From Deinococcus sp. QL22 (lineage in GTDB: Bacteria > Deinococcota > Deinococci > Deinococcales > Deinococcaceae): a DNA stretch of 64,000 nt. The notes below the pieces were generated by a model. It searched no databases. It worked only from the letters and a program-made list of their open reading frames with translations, and was not told the origin of the DNA. Below, in pieces: positions 1 through 7,976 of this stretch. A program made the position numbers and the translations under genes. The DNA is taken from contig NZ_CP097149.1 in assembly GCF_023370075.1 (NCBI RefSeq), forward strand, positions 2,788,001 through 2,852,000. Direction: 5' to 3'. Positions within the stretch are counted from its first letter, which is position 1, and each line of letters begins with the position of its first letter.

Positions 1-460
1 TCATGCCGTCTACGCGGTCAGCCAGTTTGCCGATGCCTTCCTCGGCCACCCGCAGACGCTTCGGCCCTTCAAATTTAAAGGGGCGGGTGACGATGGCCAC
101 CGTCAGGACGCCCATCTCGCGGGCAATTTCGGCCACTACAGGGGCGCTACCCGTGCCCGTGCCGCCGCCCATGCCCGCTGTAATAAACAGCATATCGGTG
201 CCGTCAAGGTATTCCTTGATGCGTTCCCGGTCTTCGAGGGCCGCTTTTTCGCCCACTTCCGGGTCTGCACCTGCGCCCAGGCCGCGTGTCAGGCGGTCTC
301 CCAGCTGAATCCGTACTTCGGCGTGGCTTTTGGCCAACACCTGCGCGTCGGTGTTCCCAGCGATAAACTCTACGCCTTCGAGTCCTGATTCAATCATGCG
401 GTTAACGGCATTGTTGCCCGCTCCGCCCAAGCCGATTACACGAATTTTGGCCGCTTGCAT
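1..460 (-). CDS. ftsZ: Cell division protein FtsZ, N-terminal part (cut by window edge)
   Basis: Tubulin-like GTPase that forms the division ring at midcell. Only the first 153 codons are in the window; the gene runs off the left edge. The start ATG is preceded by GGAGACAG. The protein begins [20 protein letters not shown], the FtsZ nucleotide-binding start, and carries the tubulin signature GGGTGTG near residue 100. It is the last gene of a minus-strand murG-murC-murB-ftsQ-ftsA-ftsZ series. A 422-base gap holding a terminator-like hairpin separates it from ftsA, so it probably has its own promoter. Confidence 0.97.
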   Translation of the reverse strand, partial: MQAAKIRVIGLGGAGNNAVNRMIESGLEGVEFIAGNTDAQVLAKSHAEVRIQLGDRLTRGLGAGADPEVGEKAALEDRERIKEYLDGTDMLFITAGMGGGTGTGSAPVVAEIAREMGVLTVAIVTRPFKFEGPKRLRVAEEGIGKLADRVDGM

Positions 461-882
461 TCTGTCTCCTTACGTTCCGGCACGGCCGCTTAGGACTGTC
501 CCGTAGCTGTTCGCTCTTCGGCGTAGTTTAACCCACGATCCCTCTCTGTGGGCGTTGGCCTTGAGCTTGGTGGTTGCATGGGTCAACGTGGGTATGAAAC
601 CCTGTAGAGAAGGAAGTCAGATGGTCACCGCTTATGGCTTAAATAACGCTGCAGCCGTCTAAACCAGACTCGCCTGCTGATGATGGTCAACGCAAGATCA
701 TCCATGTAATTGCTGCTTGTTGCTCTCAGGCCCCATAGATTTATGTGCCGTATGAGTCAATGCTAAGAGTTAATGGCCCTAGCATTCAGCCCTGTGGCCT
801 ATAGAAAACACCCCACCGATCAAAGTGGGGTTCAATCTATAGGCAAGAAGCGTGGGCAGAGTTGCCAGTTCGTCCTATGAAT
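461..882. other. ftsA-ftsZ intergenic spacer
   Basis: No gene is seen in these 422 bases. The ftsA-proximal end holds a two-part inverted repeat (separate entry). The rest must hold the ftsZ promoter; I could not find a convincing paired -35/-10 and do not call one. The ftsZ ribosome binding site GGAGACAG lies just before the start codon. Confidence 0.7.
798..843 (-). terminator. Probable intrinsic terminator after ftsA
   Basis: An outer pair CCTATAGA/TCTATAGG (798-805 and 836-843) encloses an inner pair CCCCAC/GTGGGG (811-816 and 825-830). Read on the minus strand the inner GC stem is followed by TGTTTTCT, the layout of an intrinsic terminator 40 bases downstream of the ftsA stop. It would uncouple or attenuate ftsZ from the upstream operon. 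Confidence 0.6.
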
Positions 883-2259
883 TCAGACCCAATCTTTGAA
901 GATATTTTTGATGCGCTCGCCAAAGCTTGGTTTGTCTTTTTTAAGCGTAGCGTTGGGGTCGAGCTTCAATGGCACAAGTTCGCCTGACGGGGCGGATGGT
1001 GTAGCGGGCGTAACAGCCGGAGCGCCGTTGCCGGGGCTGGTGCCCGCACTGATGGGCGCTGGCGTGCCGTTTTGCACGGTTTCCATGCCCTCGAAGATCA
1101 TGTCCGGCACCTTGCCGTCCTGCCCGATGCCGTAAAGCACCAGACCGACGCTGGCAGCGTGGGCAGGGCTACTGACGATATCGCTGAGGCCGCCGATGCC
1201 GCGTGGACGGCCCACCCGCACAGGCAAGCGGAAGCGGTCACGGGCCAGTTCTGCACTGCCCCGGAGCTGCGACGCGCCGCCCGTGATGACCACCGTCTGG
1301 GCCACAAGTTCCACTGGACCCAACGCCTGATCAATCTCGTCGCGGATCATGCCGTAAATCTCGGCGATACGCGGCTTAATGATGCGCGAGAGTTCGAAAG
1401 CGCTGATGGCGTGCGTGCTGCCCGACGCGGTGGTAATTTCCAGTGTCAGATCCTGGTCGGCCAATTCGGGCAGGGCCGCGCCGTACTTGCGCTTCACGTT
1501 CTCGGCTTCTTCAATCGGAATCTTGAGAATTTGCGCCAGGTCTGCCGTGACATGTTCACCGCCAATCGGAATGCTGGCGCTGTGGGCGAGGTTGCCACGC
1601 TTGAACACACCCACATCGGTGGTGCCGCCGCCCATATCGATCACGATGACCGTCTGGGTATGTTCCAGGGCTTCCAACGTCGCCAGTCCGGAGGCCAGCG
1701 CGTGCAGCACGAAGCCGTCTACCTTCAGGCCTGCTTCCTGCACGCAGCGGCGCAGATTCAGCAGCGGCCCGGCGGTTCCGGCCACGATATGTACGTCCAC
1801 TTCCAGCCTCACGCCGTGCATGCCCACCGGACTCTTGATGCCTTCCTGTCCGTCTACCACGTATTCCTGCGGCAGCGTATGGATGATTTCAAGATTGGGA
1901 TCGAGCGGTACGGCGCGGGCGTTTTCTATGGCGCGGTCTACGTCAGGCTGGGCGATTTCCTGATTGCGGCGAATGGCGGCCAGCCCGTGACTGGTAATGG
2001 CTTTGGCGTGGTTGCCCGCCACACTGACGAACACGCTGCCCACTTTCACGCCGCTGACACGCTCGGCGGCGGCCACCGATTGCCGGATGGCGTGGGTGGC
2101 GCGTTCCAAGTTCACCACGCTGCCGCGTTTCATGCCCTCGCTGGGCACGCTGCCCTGCCCGATGATGTCGAGGGTGCCGTTTGGCGCGATCTCCCCGATG
2201 ACGGTGGTGATTTTCGTGGTGCCGATATCGAGGCCCACAATGATTGAATTTTCCTTCAT
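883..2259 (-). CDS. ftsA: Cell division protein FtsA
   Basis: Actin-like ATPase that tethers FtsZ filaments to the membrane and recruits later divisome proteins. 458 residues. It shows the actin-fold phosphate loop GLDIGTTKI near residue 9, the second phosphate loop DMGGGTTDVG near residue 210, and TGGAS near residue 330. A Pro/Ala/Ser-rich linker follows, then a C-terminal amphipathic helix ending GERIKNIFKDWV, which fits the FtsA membrane-targeting sequence. The ATG at 2259 overlaps the ftsQ stop as ATGA; the open frame extends 7 codons upstream, but the overlapping start is preferred. Confidence 0.97.
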   Translation of the reverse strand: MKENSIIVGLDIGTTKITTVIGEIAPNGTLDIIGQGSVPSEGMKRGSVVNLERATHAIRQSVAAAERVSGVKVGSVFVSVAGNHAKAITSHGLAAIRRNQEIAQPDVDRAIENARAVPLDPNLEIIHTLPQEYVVDGQEGIKSPVGMHGVRLEVDVHIVAGTAGPLLNLRRCVQEAGLKVDGFVLHALASGLATLEALEHTQTVIVIDMGGGTTDVGVFKRGNLAHSASIPIGGEHVTADLAQILKIPIEEAENVKRKYGAALPELADQDLTLEITTASGSTHAISAFELSRIIKPRIAEIYGMIRDEIDQALGPVELVAQTVVITGGASQLRGSAELARDRFRLPVRVGRPRGIGGLSDIVSSPAHAASVGLVLYGIGQDGKVPDMIFEGMETVQNGTPAPISAGTSPGNGAPAVTPATPSAPSGELVPLKLDPNATLKKDKPSFGERIKNIFKDWV

Positions 2260-2996
2260 TCTTGGACGCTCACCCCCCACGGGTAGATGTTAATTTTTTT
2301 GTTTGGGTACATGCTGATGCTCCCAGCATACTTTACGAGGGATTTCAGATCACCGCTCCACACCGCGCCGAGTCCCGTATTGACCGTGACCCCAGACGGC
2401 GTATAGGCAACCGATTGCACAGTGTAGCGCGATAGGAGCTGCGTGACGTAGAGGGCGTCGGCCAAACGGTCTGGCCCCCAGCCACCGAGGAGCGGTAATG
2501 TGCTGTTGAGGGCCGCGCCGGGCAGCACCGTGCCGTCGGCGGCCAGAGTCACAATGCTCCCGTCCAGGCGCTTCCAGCGGGCGTAGGGCTTGCGTTCGAC
2601 CACGCTCACGCTGATGCCATCGGGAAACGTTTTGACAATTTTGGCCGACAACATCCAGGGATGGCTGGCCAGCGCCCGCGCCCGCCAAGCGCCGTAGTAC
2701 AGCCAGCCGAACTGCGGCGTCAGGCCCGCAAGCTCCTGCACCCGCGCCTCTGACAGTTGGCTGTTGCCTGCGACTGTGACCGTGCGAATCGGCAAGGCGA
2801 ACCAAGCACCTGCCAAAGCTGCGGCGGCCAATGTCAGGCCCAACGCTGTCCAGAGGCGGGTGCGGCGGGACTTGGGGGCAGGGGGAAGAGGCACGGCTTC
2901 CGGCTCTGACTCCACTGCATCAACAGGCATGATCACAGGTTCAGCAGGCTCCGGCGTAATCCGGCGGTTGCCCTCGCCCACCTTGCGGGCGCTCAT
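2256..2996 (-). CDS. ftsQ: Cell division protein FtsQ
   Basis: Bitopic divisome protein that links early and late division proteins. 246 residues: a Pro/Glu-rich cytoplasmic tail, a basic SRRTR stretch, one membrane segment (about residues 49-67, TALGLTLAAAALAGAWFAL), then a POTRA domain beginning IRTVTVAGNSQLSEARVQEL. The chosen ATG overlaps the murB stop as ATGA; an upstream in-frame ATG 15 bases earlier lies inside murB. Its 3' end overlaps ftsA, so translation of the group is probably coupled. Confidence 0.93.
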   Translation of the reverse strand: MSARKVGEGNRRITPEPAEPVIMPVDAVESEPEAVPLPPAPKSRRTRLWTALGLTLAAAALAGAWFALPIRTVTVAGNSQLSEARVQELAGLTPQFGWLYYGAWRARALASHPWMLSAKIVKTFPDGISVSVVERKPYARWKRLDGSIVTLAADGTVLPGAALNSTLPLLGGWGPDRLADALYVTQLLSRYTVQSVAYTPSGVTVNTGLGAVWSGDLKSLVKYAGSISMYPNKKINIYPWGVSVQE

Positions 2997-3898
2997 GCCT
3001 GCTCCGGCCAAACTGGTTCCGGCCAGAGTTCATATTCCAGTTCCATCGGCACAGGTACGCGGCTGCGAATGGCGTCCAGCAGGGTATGCACATCGGCACT
3101 CGTGGCTCCGCCCAGATTCACGATGAAGTTGGCGTGTTCGGGAGCGATCATGGCGTTTCCGGCCCGCAGTCCCTTGAGGCCCGCCTCGTCGATCAGCTTT
3201 CCGGCACTCACGCCGCCCGGATTTTTGAAGGCGCAGCCAGGAGTTTTCATCTTGGGCTGACCCTTGCGGGCATTGTCGGCAAATTTCATGGCGTCCAACA
3301 CGGCGTCCGGCGTACTGGGCCGCAATTTTAAGCGCACCCGCGACACGATATGGTTGCGCGGAATGCCGCTGTCTCGGTAGCCCCACTTCAGATCGTCCGG
3401 CGTGACCTGCCGCGTGCCTTCCGGCGTCACGATTTCCAGCGTGTGCAGGCCGTCGAACATCTCGCCGTAGCGCGTGCCCGCGTTCATCCATACCGCGCCG
3501 CCCACCTGCGCCGGAATGCCCACCGTGCCCTCCAAGTTAGACCAGCCCAGCTTTTGCAGCTTGCGAATCAGCCCCGGCAGGGGTACGCCGCCGCCCACCC
3601 AGCCAGTCACGATCTGGTCGGGCGTGCTGAGGCCCGGATCAGGCTCCAAGTCGGCTTCGCCCAGCGGCCCACTCAGGCGAATCACGCGCTCGCGCAGGCC
3701 CTCGTCGGCAATGACCAGATTGCTGCCGCCGCCCAGAATCCGGTAAGGCTGGCTCATGGCCTCGGCCAGTTGCTCGTGCGTGGACACGAACCAGACTTCG
3801 GCCTCGCCGCCCACGCCCAAGGTGGTGTATCGGGCCAGCGGCAGGCGTTCCACCCGCGCTCCGGTGTGACTGACTGCAACGGTGTCGGAAACGCTCAC
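2993..3898 (-). CDS. murB: UDP-N-acetylmuramate dehydrogenase MurB
   Basis: FAD enzyme that reduces UDP-GlcNAc-enolpyruvate to UDP-MurNAc with NADPH in the cytoplasm. 301 residues. The PP-loop-like FAD motif RILGGGSNLVIAD is near residue 53 and GTVGIPAQVGGAVWMNAG near 124. The catalytic loop reads PGCAFKNPGG, with Cys where most MurB proteins have the proton-donating Ser. A C-terminal Glu lies in MELEYELWP. The GTG start overlaps the murC stop (GTGA), consistent with coupled translation. Confidence 0.96.
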   Translation of the reverse strand: MSVSDTVAVSHTGARVERLPLARYTTLGVGGEAEVWFVSTHEQLAEAMSQPYRILGGGSNLVIADEGLRERVIRLSGPLGEADLEPDPGLSTPDQIVTGWVGGGVPLPGLIRKLQKLGWSNLEGTVGIPAQVGGAVWMNAGTRYGEMFDGLHTLEIVTPEGTRQVTPDDLKWGYRDSGIPRNHIVSRVRLKLRPSTPDAVLDAMKFADNARKGQPKMKTPGCAFKNPGGVSAGKLIDEAGLKGLRAGNAMIAPEHANFIVNLGGATSADVHTLLDAIRSRVPVPMELEYELWPEPVWPEQA

Positions 3899-5427
3899 AC
3901 GTTCACCTCAGCCGGAGCCACCCCTTCAAGCGCCACCACTTCACGGGCCAGCTTCCACACGTCGCCCGCGCCCATCGTCACGATGATATCGGCGGGCTGG
4001 GCCGACTCGCGCAGGTATCGCACGACTTCTGCACGATCCGGTCTGTAGGTCACGCCGCCGTGTCCATTGTCCGTCATTCGGCCCGAAATAAGCGTGGCGT
4101 GAATGCCCGGAATCGGGTCTTCGGAAGCGGCAGCGATGTCCAGCATCAGCACCTCGTCGGCGTCCATGAGCGCGTCGGCGAGGCGGGGCCAGGACTGCTG
4201 GGTGCGCAGGTAGCGGTGAGGTTGAAAGACCACCCGCACGCGCCGCCCGGTCTGGCGGGCTGCCTGTACGGCGGCGGCGACTTTGGTGGCGTTGTGGGCG
4301 TAATCGTCGACGACCAGCGCCCCACCCGCCTCGCCCCGCGCCGTACCGATGTGCTGCCAGCGGCGTCCCGGCCCCCGGAAAGCGGCCAAAGCTGCGGCTG
4401 CGGCGGCAAAATCTCCGCCATACAGGTGCGTAACGGCCAACGCTGCCAGTGCGTTCAGCACGTTGTGGGTTCCGGGCAGGCCCACCCGCGCCTCGCCCAA
4501 CCCCTGACCCTGCCAGGTCACCGTGAATGCCGTGCCGTCCGGATCAGGCCGCACATTTACGGCGCGGTAATCGGCCCCCTGTGCCTGTCCATAGGTCAGC
4601 CGTTCGGGTGCGCCGCCCGTCAGTTCATCCAGCCCCGGCCAATCGGCGCAGGCCAGCACCCGCCGCGACTGAGACACGAAGCGGGCAAATCCGGCGTGCT
4701 GTTCCTCTACCGTGTCCCAGTAAGTTGCAATGTTGCCGCCCACATGGTCATCCTCGGCGTTGGTAAACACGGCGGTTTCGCAGCCCAGCAGCGCAAAGGC
4801 CCGGTCAGATTCGTCCACCTCGGCCACAAAGGGGCCAGCCCCCACGCGCGCATTGCTGCCAAATTCGGGTACGATGCCGCCCACGAACGCCGCCGGGTCA
4901 AGGCCTGCGCCCTGCATGGCGATGGCGATCATGGACGTGGTGGTGGTTTTGCCGTGTGTGCCGATCACGCCGATGCTGGGGCCAGCCGACAACAGTTCGT
5001 TCAGCAACGACATCCGGGGCTGCACCTGCACGCCCGCTGTGTGTGCCGCCAGCACTTCCGGATGGTCTTTGGGCACGGCTTCAGAGGCCACCAGTACGTC
5101 TACCCGGCCATAGGGCTGCGCCGTAATGTGCGCGGCGTCGTGGTGCTGGGCCACCGGAATCCCTTCTTTGATAAGTTGGGCAGTCAGTTCGGAAATCTGG
5201 GCGTCGCAGCCGCTGACCCTCAGGCCACGCGCTGCCAGCAAGCGGGCAAAGGCACTCATGCCAATGCCGCCTATGCCCATCAGGTGATAGTGGCGCGGTT
5301 GGGTAACGGAGTCAGAAGGGGTCAACTCAGATTGGGGCAACTCAGAGCGGGCCAGAGAGGCGGATTCGGAGCGTCCAGCAGGCGATGTAGGCGTGGACGG
5401 GGCGGGGGCGGGGGCAGGGTCAGTCAT
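3895..5427 (-). CDS. murC: UDP-N-acetylmuramate--L-alanine ligase MurC
   Basis: ATP-dependent ligase adding the first amino acid of the peptidoglycan stem peptide. 510 residues. HYHLMGIGGIGMS at about 46-58 starts the UDP-binding domain, and the ATP loop GTHGKTTTT is at about 156-164. It has an unusual roughly 45-residue N-terminal extension rich in Pro, Ala, Ser and Glu with repeated acidic SEL-type units, absent from typical MurC. A start nearer residue 44 has no ATG, so the upstream ATG is kept. It follows murG after a short repeat-containing spacer. Confidence 0.95.
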   Translation of the reverse strand: MTDPAPAPAPSTPTSPAGRSESASLARSELPQSELTPSDSVTQPRHYHLMGIGGIGMSAFARLLAARGLRVSGCDAQISELTAQLIKEGIPVAQHHDAAHITAQPYGRVDVLVASEAVPKDHPEVLAAHTAGVQVQPRMSLLNELLSAGPSIGVIGTHGKTTTTSMIAIAMQGAGLDPAAFVGGIVPEFGSNARVGAGPFVAEVDESDRAFALLGCETAVFTNAEDDHVGGNIATYWDTVEEQHAGFARFVSQSRRVLACADWPGLDELTGGAPERLTYGQAQGADYRAVNVRPDPDGTAFTVTWQGQGLGEARVGLPGTHNVLNALAALAVTHLYGGDFAAAAAALAAFRGPGRRWQHIGTARGEAGGALVVDDYAHNATKVAAAVQAARQTGRRVRVVFQPHRYLRTQQSWPRLADALMDADEVLMLDIAAASEDPIPGIHATLISGRMTDNGHGGVTYRPDRAEVVRYLRESAQPADIIVTMGAGDVWKLAREVVALEGVAPAEVNV

Positions 5428-5470
5428 GGGCAGTGTTGGTCATGGGTTTGGGGGGTCAGGTGCGGCGCAG

Positions 5471-5534
5471 TCAAACGGCTGTGAAATCAAGTAGCTGTGA
5501 AACCAGGCTGATGTGAGATCAAACGGCGGTGAGT
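5471..5534. repeat. Four tandem 16-bp degenerate repeats between murG and murC
   Basis: Consecutive 16-mers read TCAAACGGCTGTGAAA, TCAAGTAGCTGTGAAA, CCAGGCTGATGTGAGA and TCAAACGGCGGTGAGT on the plus strand. Units 1, 2 and 4 are closely related and unit 3 is more diverged. The array fills most of the gap between the murG stop and the murC start and touches the murG stop codon. Its function is unknown; it may be a protein-binding array or simple slippage. Confidence 0.6.
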
Positions 5535-6772
5535 CAGAGGCGATTCAGGTGCCGCTCTATCAGGTCTGCGAAGCGGTCTGCGGCTCCTACAGGAGAGCGC
5601 GCCAGGGCCGCCGCTTGCATGGCGGTTCGCGTGCCCGACGCCGCACACTCTAACACCGCTTCCCCCAGTGCCTCGCCCACTCGGTGCTGCTCCACCATGC
5701 GGCCCGCTCCCGCCGCCTGTACCGCCGCCGCGTTGTGGTACTGGTGATTTTCTGCCGATTCGGGCAGGGGAATCATGATGACGGGCACGCCGTGAAAGGC
5801 AGCCTCGGCCAGCGTGCCCGTGCCTGCCCGCGTGATCGCCACATCCGCCGCCGACCACGCCGCCACCGCGTCCACAAATCCGGTGGGGTGATACCAGCCC
5901 AGATCCTGCACGCGGGGGGCCACCTCTCCCAACCAGCGCGGCCCGGTAGAATGCAAGACCTGTACGGCGGGGCTGTCGCGGAGGCTGTGGTCAGGGTTGG
6001 AAAGGTGCGGCCCAGTAAAGTCCAGATCAATCTGTGCCAATCCGGCCCCGGCTTTCATCTCGCCTCTGGCTCCGGTACTCACGGGCGTACTCATCTGAGA
6101 AACGCCGCCGCCTGCCCCGGCTCCCAGCAGGCCTTCCTCGCCCAGAACATACCGCAGGGTGTCGGGCACGGCACTGTTGAGGGCCAGAGACCCCTGAGAG
6201 CCGCCCATGACCAGCAGCGTGAGAGGGCCATCTTGCAGGCCCAACTGTGCCAACGCGTCGGCGCGGCTCATGCGGGTTTCGCGGGTGGGCATGCCGACCA
6301 TCGTGGTTTTGGCGGGCGGCAATCCGATCACGCGTTCATAGGCGGTGCCCACTGCTTTTGCCCGGTAGACCGCCAGCCGTTGCGTCAGCCCCAGCCGTGC
6401 ATTTTGTTCATGTAGAAGGGTGGGCAGGCCCAAGCTTTGGGCAGCCAACACTCCTGGCAAACTGGCAAATCCGCCGTAGCCCACCACCACGCCGGGTTTC
6501 AGGCGTCTCAGGACCGCCCGCGCCTGTGCCAATCCCTGTCCAGCCTTCAACAGTTCCCGGGGGTCGGGGCGGCCCTGCCCACTGCGGGCCAGTTTTCCGG
6601 CGTCCACACCCTCAAACGGCAGGCCCTGTTCGGCGGCGATGCGTTCTTCCATACCGCCGCGCTGTCCCAAAATCAGCGCCGAATGCCCCCGCGCCATCAG
6701 CGCCCGCGCCGTCGCTACCGCCGGGTAAATGTGCCCGCCCGTGCCGCCCGTTGCCATGACTATTAAACTCAC
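5534..6772 (-). CDS. murG: Lipid II synthase MurG
   Basis: Peripheral-membrane GT28 glycosyltransferase that adds GlcNAc to lipid I, giving lipid II. The glycine loop VMATGGTGGHIYPA is at the N-terminus, followed by YGGFASLPGVLAA, HEQNARLGLTQR and, in the C-terminal half, RAGTGTLAEAAFHGVPVIMIPLP. At 412 residues it is about 50-60 longer than usual: an insert near residues 205-265, rich in Gly and Ala, sits between MGGSQGSLALN and the VQVLHSTG strand. The GTG start has GGTGA upstream; an ATG five codons later is an alternative. Confidence 0.95.
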   Translation of the reverse strand: MSLIVMATGGTGGHIYPAVATARALMARGHSALILGQRGGMEERIAAEQGLPFEGVDAGKLARSGQGRPDPRELLKAGQGLAQARAVLRRLKPGVVVGYGGFASLPGVLAAQSLGLPTLLHEQNARLGLTQRLAVYRAKAVGTAYERVIGLPPAKTTMVGMPTRETRMSRADALAQLGLQDGPLTLLVMGGSQGSLALNSAVPDTLRYVLGEEGLLGAGAGGGVSQMSTPVSTGARGEMKAGAGLAQIDLDFTGPHLSNPDHSLRDSPAVQVLHSTGPRWLGEVAPRVQDLGWYHPTGFVDAVAAWSAADVAITRAGTGTLAEAAFHGVPVIMIPLPESAENHQYHNAAAVQAAGAGRMVEQHRVGEALGEAVLECAASGTRTAMQAAALARSPVGAADRFADLIERHLNRL

Positions 6773-7143
6773 CGGATCACCTGACTCATTGGGGGGAAGT
6801 GTAGCGCCAGAGCGTCAGTGGTGAGTCGCCATTGGTCAGTCGGAAAGGCGCAGAGTGCCCGGAATGCTGTGCAGGATGTGAAATTGGATGAAAAAGGAAG
6901 GCGGTCTGCCAACACTGGCTTAGCCTCCTTCCTCTGTGTTCACTTCCGCACCCCTCACAGTTTTTCTCAGAGCGTGTTTATAAGGTTCCATTTGGATTGC
7001 TCAAAAGCCTAGAAACGCCGTAAAGATGGGGCTGTGGCTCTCTCACCCTTGAGGGGGAAGGGCTGGAGAGGGGGTGAGCGAGCAAAGCGAATGCTGTTCT
7101 ACACGAGATTTGCCGAAATCGGCGACCCTTTATAATCACGCTC
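6773..7143. other. Intergenic region upstream of murG
   Basis: 371 bases without a recognisable gene. The left half should contain the promoter of the murG-ftsA operon, but no clear hexamer pair was found. The right half is occupied by a short inverted-repeat element described separately. Confidence 0.6.
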
Positions 7144-7147
7144 TCAG
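6966..7147. mobile_element. MITE-like or small repeat element, 182 bp
   Basis: The ends form imperfect terminal inverted repeats matching at 17 of 20 bases: CTCAGAGCGTGTTTATAAGG at 6966-6985, and CTGAGAGCGTGATTATAAAG on the opposite strand at 7147-7128. No transposase is encoded. The right end covers the stop codon of the AIM24 gene. The interior has the G-rich stretch gagggggaagggctggagag. Deinococcus genomes are known to carry short non-coding repeats and IS-derived miniature elements; membership of any named family is not claimed. Confidence 0.55.
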
Positions 7148-7896
7148 TCAAACAGATCACTGATTCCGCCCCCCTTGCTCTCGCCGCCCAGGCCCTGCTC
7201 AAATTCCTCGTAGGGCTGCACCACCACGAAGCCGTCGCCCTGAAACACCATCTGATACGTTTCGCCGCCGCCGCGCCCAAAAATAGAGCGCAGGCTGGAA
7301 TCCACGCGCAGTTGCGGCGTCAGGTTGCCGCTCCAGGCGACGGTGGCGTTGGGGTCGGTAAACAGGGGTTCGTTGGGCGTGACGCGCAGGGTCAGCGGTT
7401 TGCCGTGACTGAGAATCGCCACCAGCCCATGCCCCTGCACCCGCACACTGAACAGGCCGCCCGCCGCCATACCCGCGATCCGGCGGTGCATCGTGATGTC
7501 GTATTTCACGCTGTCCTCAAAGGCCAACAGGTCGTTGCCGCTGACGTTCAGGGTGTCGCCTTGCAGCCGCAAAATACTGACTTCTTTGCCCTGATCGGCC
7601 AGATACACCACGCCGCGCCCCTCGATTTTGGCGAGTGGACTCATCTCCTGGCTCACAGCGCGTTTCAGGGCTTTCATCAGGCCGCCTTCCAGCGTGCCCT
7701 CGCGCTTGAAATTCAGGTTACCCTTATAGGCGATCATCGCGCCCAATTTGCTCCAGATGCGGCCATCCACGCGGGCTTCCAGCATCTTGCTGCTTTCCAG
7801 TTCAAAGACCTCGCCGGGATTGTCGCGCTCGGCAGTTTGCACCAGAAAGTCACGGAGGTTGTAGCTACCATCGGCACCGGGGGTCATGTTGGTCAT
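7144..7896 (-). CDS. AIM24 family protein
   Basis: Beta-sandwich protein of the AIM24/TIGR00266 type; its cellular role in bacteria is not established. 250 residues. It shows the family pattern: FELESSKMLEARV near the start, a central RGVVYLAD strand, GNDLLAFEDSVKYDI, AGGLFSVRVQGHGLVAILSHG, and a C-terminal Gly-rich stretch GRGGGETYQMVFQGDGFVVVQP. A short acidic tail ends SDLFD. No signal peptide or membrane segment is seen. Its stop codon lies inside the inverted repeat of the small element downstream, so the 3' untranslated region was rebuilt by that insertion. Confidence 0.85.
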   Translation of the reverse strand: MTNMTPGADGSYNLRDFLVQTAERDNPGEVFELESSKMLEARVDGRIWSKLGAMIAYKGNLNFKREGTLEGGLMKALKRAVSQEMSPLAKIEGRGVVYLADQGKEVSILRLQGDTLNVSGNDLLAFEDSVKYDITMHRRIAGMAAGGLFSVRVQGHGLVAILSHGKPLTLRVTPNEPLFTDPNATVAWSGNLTPQLRVDSSLRSIFGRGGGETYQMVFQGDGFVVVQPYEEFEQGLGGESKGGGISDLFD

Positions 7897-7976
7897 GCTG
7901 TGGGGTACGGGCAGAGTGTGAGTTGGGTTCCCGTAGAGTGCAAGGAAGATGAAGGCTAAATAAATGCCGCTTGCAC

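Noticed and set aside
1072..2247. A 391-codon open frame antisense to ftsA
   Set aside because: It is His-rich shadow translation typical of GC-rich antisense frames; ftsA is certain.
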